Of a DNA stretch of 64,000 nt, positions 56,801-64,000 are shown piece by piece. Position numbers and translations under genes: made by a program. Source of the DNA: Siphonodentalium dalli (lineage: Eukaryota; Mollusca; Scaphopoda; Gadilida; Siphonodentaliidae); assembly GCA_032622095.1 (NCBI GenBank), contig CP136069.1:120394126-120458125 (forward strand). The letters are read 5' to 3'. The notes beneath the pieces are model-generated. The model did not search any database and had not been told where the DNA came from. It saw only the letters and a program-made list of their open reading frames with translations. Numbering within the stretch: position 1 is the first letter of the stretch; each line of letters opens with the position of its first letter.

Positions 56801-57472
56801 AACTGGGGTGGACGCAGGCCAAATGGTGTAGTAATTTTAGGAATGGGTTTTATCTACTACAATGAATATTATAGAACAATCTTTATGTACTCACACAAAT
56901 ACATTATCAGGAACATGTCAACATCATTTATAATGAATCATCATCAGTCAGTGTTAATATATCGAATTGAAGAGTTGCTATTTAGTTCAAGTTGTTCTTG
57001 TCGTTGATCGAGTGTTTCTGTCTTCATCGGGGCTTCTCGGCGATGTTTCCCGGAATTGGCCGAATCGTACACGCTCCAGATGTGATGATTGGCTGTCCTA
57101 CAGTTGTTTACTGGGGTCAAATGTGGCGCACTTTGACCGCATTCAGACGATGTCATTCGGTATCTACTTTAGCGTCCACGACGTAAAAATACAATACCCA
57201 AATTCACTACACACCACCCAGTTTTATTTTGAAAAGAATGAAAACACCTTGCTTGCCAAAATAGGTGAAGTGTACTATGACTATATAGGGAATATCCATT
57301 CATACTGAAATAGATAACACATATATATGTTATCATTGTTATGGTGAGATGAATTAACTCCAATATGGTAAATGTGTAGCCATACTAAATTATTTCACCT
57401 CTTTTGTTTTAATATAACATGGGAAACAATGGCATGGGCTTTATCACTTGTTTAATGTGAATGGATCTGAAT
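56801..57472. other. Non-coding DNA, 3' flank of the exon below
   Basis: No supported gene. The interval 57000-57180 is more GC-balanced and open on both strands, but without a domain or splice pair that I can defend. Confidence 0.45.
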
Positions 57473-57478
57473 TTTATT
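57473..57478 (-). terminator. Polyadenylation signal AATAAA
   Basis: AATAAA on the minus strand lies 41 bases past the stop codon of the exon at 57519, a normal distance for a short 3' UTR. Confidence 0.5.
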
Positions 57479-57518
57479 CACTTTTGGTTTAATCTGAAAT
57501 GAGGATTCCAGTCATTTG

Positions 57519-57857
57519 TCAACTGACTTGGTCAGTCTTTAATTGACTCCTGTGCTGATCAGCAAATCGACTGATCTTTTCATATGAACTGTCATGCATT
57601 GGCAATTTGTCAGATTTCTTGTTTGTGACTCTATTGGTACCATGACCGAATGTTTCAGTATAGTTTGGATTTTTCATTGACAGGCATCTACCTTCTGAAT
57701 TTATATTGTTAACATCTGACAGATAACCAGGACTCATTTCATTTGTGTGGGCTTTATTTTGATTCATTCCAATTATTATATTATGGTGGAATATTTCACA
57801 TATTTGCTCCAGATCACATATGTCATTGTCTGGTTTGTTTATGCCTGGTTCCGGTAT
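57519..57857 (-). CDS. Candidate host 3'-terminal exon, cytoplasmic-tail-like protein
   Basis: An open minus-strand frame of 112 codons reads PEPGINKPDNDICDLEQICE, then MNQNKAHTNEMSPGYLSDVN, CLSMKNPNYTETFGHG and KISRFADQHRSQLKTDQVS, ending TGA. AATAAA follows 41 bases later. The composition is polar, without repeats, and looks like a real protein tail. NPNY fits the NPxY motif that binds PTB domains, and GYLSDV could be another tyrosine signal, so a receptor cytoplasmic end is a reasonable guess. The 5' boundary is uncertain: a weak acceptor (ACCAG) lies at about 57845, and the 27-bp minisatellite begins at once upstream, so the array would sit in the preceding intron. No membrane segment or other exon is in the window. 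The plus-strand frame over the same bases is judged a shadow. Confidence 0.45.
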   Translation of the reverse strand: MPEPGINKPDNDICDLEQICEIFHHNIIIGMNQNKAHTNEMSPGYLSDVNNINSEGRCLSMKNPNYTETFGHGTNRVTNKKSDKLPMHDSSYEKISRFADQHRSQLKTDQVS

Positions 57858-60800
57858 TTAGGATTGAACCATTTTAACCTATATTTAGGATTTAACCAGT
57901 TTAACCAGTATTTGGTATTGAACCAGTTTAACCAGTATTTGGTATTGAACCAGTTTAAAAGGTATATGGGATTGAACCAGATTAACCGGTATTTAGGATT
58001 GAATCAGTTTAACCGGTATTTGGTATTGAACCAGTTTAATCAGTATTTGGTATTGAACCAGTTTAACCAGTATTTGGTATTAAAGCAGTTTAATCGGTAT
58101 TTGGCATTGCAGCAGTTTAATCAGTATTTGGTATTAAACCAGTATAACCAGTATTTGGTATTGAACCAGTTTAACCAGTATTTGGTATTGAACCAGTTTA
58201 ATCAGTATTTGGTATTAAACCAGTATAACCAGTATTTGGTATTGAACCAGTTTAACCAGTATTTGGTATTGAACAAGTTTAACCAGTACTTGGGATTGAA
58301 CCAGATTAACCGGTATTAGGATTGAACCAGTTTAACCGGTATTTGGTATTGAACCAGTTAAATCAGTATTTGGTATTGACCCAGTTTAATCAGTACTTGG
58401 TATTGAACCAGTTTAAAAGGTATATGGGATTGAACCAGTTTAACCGGTATTTGGTATTGAACCAGTTAAATCAGTATTTGGTATTGAACCAGTTTAAAAG
58501 GTATATGGGATTGAACCAGTTTAACCGGTATTTGGTATTGACCCAGTTTAATCAGTACTTGGTATTGAACCAGTTTAAAAGGTATATGGGATTGAACCAG
58601 TTTAACCAGTATTTGGTATTGACCCAGTTTAACCAGTACTTGGTATTGAACCAGTTTAAAAGGTATATGGGATTGAACCAGTTTAACCGGTATTTGGTAT
58701 TGAACCAGTTTAATCGGTATTTGGAATTGCAGCAGTTTAATCAGTATTTGGTATTGAACCAGTTTAACCAGTATTTGGTATTAAAGCAGTTTAATCGGTA
58801 TTTGGCATTGCAGCAGTTTAATCAGTATTTGGTATTAAACCAGTATAACCAGTATTTGGTATTGAACCAGTTTAACCAGTATTTGGTATTGAACCAGTTT
58901 AACCAGTACTTGGTATTGAACCAGTTTAAAAGGTATATGGGATTGAACCAGATTAACCGGTATTTAGGATTGAACCAGTTTAACCGGTATTTGGTATTGA
59001 ACCAGTTAAATCAGTATTTGGTATTGAACCAGTTTAATCAGTATTTGGGATTGAACCAGTTTAAACAGTATTTGGGATTGAACCAGTTTAATCTTTATTT
59101 GGTATTGAACCAGTTTAACCAGTATTTGGTATTGAACCAGTTTAATCAGTATTTTGGATTGAACCAGTTTAATAAGTATTTGGTATTGAACCAGTTTAAC
59201 CGGTATTTGAGATTGAACCAGTTTAACCGGTATTTGAGATTGAACCAGTTTAACCGGTATTTGAGATTGAACCAGTTTAACCGGTATTTGAGATTGAACC
59301 AGTTTAACCGGCATTTGAGATTGAACCAGTTAAATCAGTATTTGGGATTGAACCAGTTTTATCTTTATTTGGGATTGAACCAGTTTAACCAGTATTTGGT
59401 ATTGAACCAGTTTAATCAGTATTTTGGATTGAACCAGATTAATCAGTATTTGGTATTGAACCAGTTTAACCGGTATTTGAGATTGAACCAGTTTAACCGG
59501 TATTTAGGATTGAAGTATTTGGGATTGAACCAGTTTAACCAGTATTTAGGATTTAACCAATTTAATCAGTATTTGGTATTGAACCAGTTTAATCGCTATT
59601 TGGGATTGAACCAGTTTAACCAGTATTTAGGATTGAACCAGTTTAACCAGTATTTAGGATTTAACCAATTTAATCAGTATTTGGTATTGAACCAGTTTAA
59701 TCGCTATTTGGGATTGAACCAGTTTAACCAGTATTTAGGATTGAACCAGTTTAATCAGTATTTATGATTGAACCAGTTTAATCTTTAACAGGGATTGAAC
59801 CAGTTTAACCGGTATTTGGGATTGAACCAGTTCAACCGGTATTTGGGATTGAACCAGTTTAATCAGTATTTGGGATTGAACAAGTTTAACCAGTATTTGG
59901 GATTGAACCAATTTAATCAGTATTTGGATTGAACCAGTTTAATCTTTATTTGGAATTGAACCAGTTTAATCTTTATTTGGGATTGAACCATTTTAACCGG
60001 TATTTGGTATTGAACCAGTTTAATCAGTATTTGGGTTTGAACCAGTTTAATCTTTATTTGGGATTGAACCAGTTCAACCGTTATTTGGGATTGAACCAGT
60101 TTAATCAGTATTTGGTATTAAACCAGTTTAACCGGTATTTGGTATTTTAACCAGTTTAATCGGTGTTTGGCATTGAACCAGTTTAATCAGTATTTGGCAT
60201 TGAAGCAGTTTAATCAGTATTTGGTATTTTAACCAGTTTAATCAGTATTTGGTATTTTAACCAGTTTAATCAGTATTTGGCATTGAAGCAGTGTAATCAG
60301 TATTTGGTATTGAACCAGTTTAATCAGTATTTGGTATTGAAGCAGTTTAATCAGTATTTGGTATTTTAACCAGTTTAATCAGTATTTGGCATTGAAGCAG
60401 TGTAATCAGTATTTGGTATTGAACCAGTTTAACCGGTATTTGGTATTGAACCAGTTTAATCAGCATCTGGCATTGAAGCAGTGTAATCAGTATTTGGTAT
60501 TGAACCAGTTTAACCGGTATTTGGTATTGAACCAGTTTAATCAGCATCTGGGATTGAACCAGTTTCATCTTTTTTTATTTGGGATTGAACCAGTTTAATC
60601 AGTATTTGGGATTGAACCAGTTTAATCTTTATTATTTGGTATTGAACCAGTTTAGTCAGTATTTGGGATTGAACCAGTTTAATCAGTATTTGGGATTGAA
60701 CCAATTTAATCAGTATTTGGGATTGAACCAGTTTAACCAGTATTTGGTATTGAACCAGTTTAACCAGTATTTGGTATTGAACCAGTTTAATCGCTATTTG

Positions 60801-63800
60801 GGTTTGAACCAGTTTAACCAGTATTTAGCATTGAACCAGTTTACTCAGTATTTGGGATCGAACCAGTTTAATCAGTATTTGGCATTGAACCAGTTTAACT
60901 AGTATTTAGTATTGAACCAGTTTAACCGGTATTTGGGATTGAACCAGTTTAACCGGTATTTGGGATTGAACCAGTTTAACCGGTATTTGGTATTGCACCA
61001 GTTTAACCGGTATTTGGGATTGAACCAGTTTAATCGGTATTTCATATTGAACCAATTTAATCGGTATTTGGGATTGAACCAGTTTAACCAGTATTTGGGA
61101 TTGAACCAGTTTAATCAGTATTTGGGATTGAACCAGTTTAATCTTTATTTGGAATTGAACCAGTTTAATCTTTATTTGGGATTGAACCATTTTAACCGGT
61201 ATTTGGTATTGAACCAGTTTAATCAGTGTTTGGGTTTGAACCAGTTTAATCTTTATTTGGGATTGAACCAGTTTAACCGGTATTGGGTATTGAACCAGTT
61301 CAGTCAGTATTTGGTATTGAACCAGTTTAATCAGTATTTGGGATTGAACCAGTTTAATCAGTATTTGGTATTTTAACCAGTTTAATCAGTATTTGGTATT
61401 GAACCAGTTTAATCAGTATTTGGTATTGAACCAGTTTAACCAGTATTTGGTATTAAAGCAGTTTAACCGGTATTTGGCATTGAACCAGTTTAATCAGTAT
61501 TTGGTATTTTAACCAGTTTAATCAGTATTTGGTATTAACCCAGTCTAACCAGTATTTGGTATTGAACCAGTTTAATCAGTATTTGGTATTGAACCAGTTA
61601 ACTTGGTATTGAACCAGTGTAATCATTATTTGGGATTGAACCAGTTAAACAGTATTTAGGATTGAACCAGTTTAATCTTTATTTGGGATTGAACCAGTTT
61701 AACCGGTACTGGTATTGAACCAGTTTAACCGGTATTTGGGATTGAATCAGTTTTATCTTTATTTGGGATTGAATCAGTTTAACCAGTATTTGTTATTGAA
61801 CCAGTTTAATCAGTATTTTGGATTGAACCAGTTTAGTCAGTATTTGGAATTGAACCAGTTTAATCAGTATTTTTGATTGAACCAGATCAATCAGTTTTTG
61901 GGATTGAACCAGTTTAACCGGTATTTAGGATTGAAGTATTTGGGATTGTACCAGTTTAACCGGTTTTTGGGATTGAACCAGTTTAACCAGTATTTGGGAT
62001 TGAACCAGTTTAATCGCTATTTGGGACTGAACCAGTTTAACCGGTATTTGTGGTTGAACCAGTTTAAGCAGTATTTGGGATTGAACCAGTTTAACCGGTA
62101 TCTGGGATTGAACCAGTTTAACCAGTATTTGGTATATTTGAACCAGTTTAACCAGTATTTGGGATTGAACCAATTTAATTAGTATTTGGATTGAACCAGT
62201 TTAATCTTTATTTGGAATTGAACCAGTTTAATCTTTATTTGGGATTGAACCATTTTAACCGGTATTTGGTATTGAACCAGTTTAATCAGTATTTGGGTTT
62301 GAACCAGTTTAATCTTTATCAGGGATTGAACCAGTTCAACCGGTATTTGGGATTGAACCAGTTTAATCAGTATTTGGGATTGGACCAGTTTAACCGGTAT
62401 TTGGTAGAACCAATTTAATCAGTATTTGGTATTAAAGCAGTTTAACCGGTATTTGGCATTGAAGCAGTGTAATCAGTATTTGGTTTTTAACCAGTTTAAA
62501 CGGTATTTGGTATTAAAGCAGTTTAACCGGTATTTGGGATTGAACCAGTTTAATCAGTATTTGGTATTAGACCAGTTTAACCGGTATTTGGTATTTTAAC
62601 CAGTTTAATCGGTACTTGGCATCGAACCAGTTTAATCAGTATTTGGTATTTTAACCTGTTTAATCAGTATTTGGTATTTTAACCAGTTTAATCAGTATTT
62701 GGTATTTTAACCAGTTTAATCAGTATTTGGTATTGAACCAGTTTAATCAGTATTTGGTATTAAACCAGTCTAACCAGTATTTGGTATTAAAGCAATTTAA
62801 CCGGTATTTGGCATTGAAGCAGTTTAATCAGTATTTGGTATTGAATCAGTTTAACCAGTATTTGGTATTAAAGCAGTTTAACCGGTATTTGGCATTGAAG
62901 CAGTGTAATCAGTATTTGGTATTTTAACCAGTTTAATCAGAATTTGGCATTGAAGCAGTGTAATCAGTATTTGGTATTGAACCAGTTTAAAAAGTATTTG
63001 GCATTGAACCAGTTTAACCGGTATTTGGTATTGAACCAGTTTTATCAGTATTTGGCATTGAAGCAGTGTAATCAGTATTTGGTATTGACCCAGTTTAATC
63101 AGTATTTGATATTGAACCAGTTTAACCGGTATTTGGCATTGAACCAGTTTAACCGGTATTTGGCATTGAACCAGTTTAATCAGTATTTGGCATTGAAGCA
63201 GTGTAATCAGTATTTGGTAGTGAACCAGTTTAATCAGTATTTGGTATTGAACCAGTGTAACCGGTATTTGGCATTGAAGCAGTTTAATCAGTATTTGGCA
63301 TAGAAGCAGTGTAATCAGTATTTGGTAGTGAACCAGTTTAATCAGTATTCGATATTGAACAAGTTTAACCGGTATTTGGCATTGAATCAGTTTAATCAGT
63401 ATTTGGCATTGAAGCAGTTTAACCGGTATTTGGTATTGAACCAGTTTAATCAGTATTTGGCATTGAAGCAGTATAATCAGTATTTGGTATTGAACCAGTT
63501 TAATCAGTATTTGGCATTGAAGCAGTTTAACCGGTATTTGGCATTGAAGCAGTATAATCAGTATTTGGTATTAAACCAGTTAACTTGGTATTTTGTATTG
63601 AACCAGTTTATCCGCTATTTGGGATTGAACCAGTTTAACCAATATTTGGGATTGAACCAGTTTAATCGGTGTTTGGCATTGAACAAGTTTAATCAGTATT
63701 TGGCATTGAAGCAGTTTAATCAGTATTTGGTATTTTAACCAGTTTAATCAGTATTTGGTATTTTAACCAGTTTAATCAGTATTTGGCATTGAAGCAGTGT

Positions 63801-64000
63801 AATCAGTATTTGGTATTGAACCAGTTTAATCAGTATTTGGTATTGAACCAGTTTAATCAATATTTGGTATTGAAGCAGTTTAATCAGTATTTGGTATTTT
63901 AACCAGTTTAATCAGTATTTGGCATTGAAGCAGTGTAATCAGTATTTGGTATTGAACCATGCAGTTTAACCGGTATTTGGTATTGAACCAGTTTAATCAG
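57845..64000 (+). repeat. 27-bp minisatellite array, over 6 kb, runs off the window
   Basis: The unit AACCAGTTTAATCAGTATTT plus GGTATTG (27 bp) repeats about 225 times to the window edge. Common variants are CCGG for TCAG, GGGATTG or GGCATTG for GGTATTG, AAGCAG for AACCAG and CTTTAT for CAGTAT. Because 27 is divisible by 3, one frame reads NQFNQYLVL over and over, open for 190 codons (57747-58319) and 481 codons (58322-59767). It breaks wherever a unit gains or loses a base (for example the GGTATTTTAACC variant, frequent after 60.1 kb). Higher-order patterns are present: an 81-bp three-unit period around 58.49-58.70 kb, a 108-bp period at 59.53-59.76 kb, and a block with ATCTTTATTTGGAATTG at 59942, 61141 and 62203. 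Confidence 0.92.

Noticed and set aside
56944-57308. Overlapping frames on both strands at 57.0 kb as a host exon
   Set aside because: No acceptor, donor or poly(A) signal fits either frame, and neither translation shows a domain.
57747-59767. Long plus-strand frames encoding NQFNQYLVL repeats as a secreted or structural protein gene
   Set aside because: The period is 27 bp, so any stop-free unit stays open. The frame is broken by 26- and 28-bp units, there is no signal peptide, promoter or splice support, and the complementary strand is also open in places.

Overview
The window looks like intergenic and intronic DNA from a repeat-rich invertebrate animal genome, probably marine. A lophotrochozoan such as a mollusc is my first guess, because the tRNA-derived SINE ends in a GTTAAACC tail typical of those genomes, but the sequence alone does not settle the phylum. 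Against a bacterial source are AT-rich non-coding DNA, consensus splice sites, AATAAA signals, LINEs, SINEs, a Helitron, MITEs and several satellites. No complete host gene is present. Three isolated exon candidates may be host: a cysteine-rich exon (4.7-4.96 kb, minus), a GC-rich exon (45.5-46.1 kb, minus), and a 3'-terminal exon with an NPxY motif (57.5-57.86 kb, minus).

Layout. 1-4.4 kb: AT-rich DNA and a decayed tandem block full of palindromic GCGCTTAAGCGC-like boxes. 5.2-8.84 kb: a CR1/L2/Jockey-type LINE with endonuclease and reverse transcriptase split by one frameshift, meeting tail-to-tail a decayed minus-strand ORF1-like protein with an SGNH (esterase) domain (8.86-10.6 kb). 13.6-18.4 kb: a dispersed repeat family here called R1, with a 101-bp-arm hairpin inserted. 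20.0-20.45 kb: a TTAA-target MITE. 20.85-21.54 kb: a Helitron end-to-end. 22.22-26.61 kb: a hAT-like element with an 8-bp target duplication, about 0.7-kb inner inverted arms and two convergent exon-like ORFs. 28.05-28.35 kb: a SINE with a 12-bp target duplication. 30.2-39 kb: minisatellites and old tandem duplications. 39.9-45.5 kb: an 83-bp satellite split by a TTAA MITE and by a 3.2-kb long-inverted-repeat element that keeps a THAP first exon and a SAP-like first exon facing each other. 50.0-52.7 kb: two near-identical MITEs bracketing a tandem pair of 897-bp units. 53.2-56.8 kb: an old degenerate repeat field holding a 1.28-kb TTAA element. 57.85 kb to the window end: a 27-bp minisatellite of more than 6 kb.

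How the parts relate. Most of the window is layered transposition. The satellites preserve empty sites, so insertion targets can be read directly (TTAA for one element, probably TAA for another). The two long-inverted-repeat elements share an architecture: convergent, exon-like gene remnants between long arms. I see no CRISPR array, no operon, no rRNA or functional tRNA gene and no recognisable retrovirus-like element. The most unusual items are the THAP/SAP element, the hAT-like element with its compact convergent ORFs, the MITE-unit-unit-MITE block and the long in-frame 27-bp minisatellite beside a probable host terminal exon.
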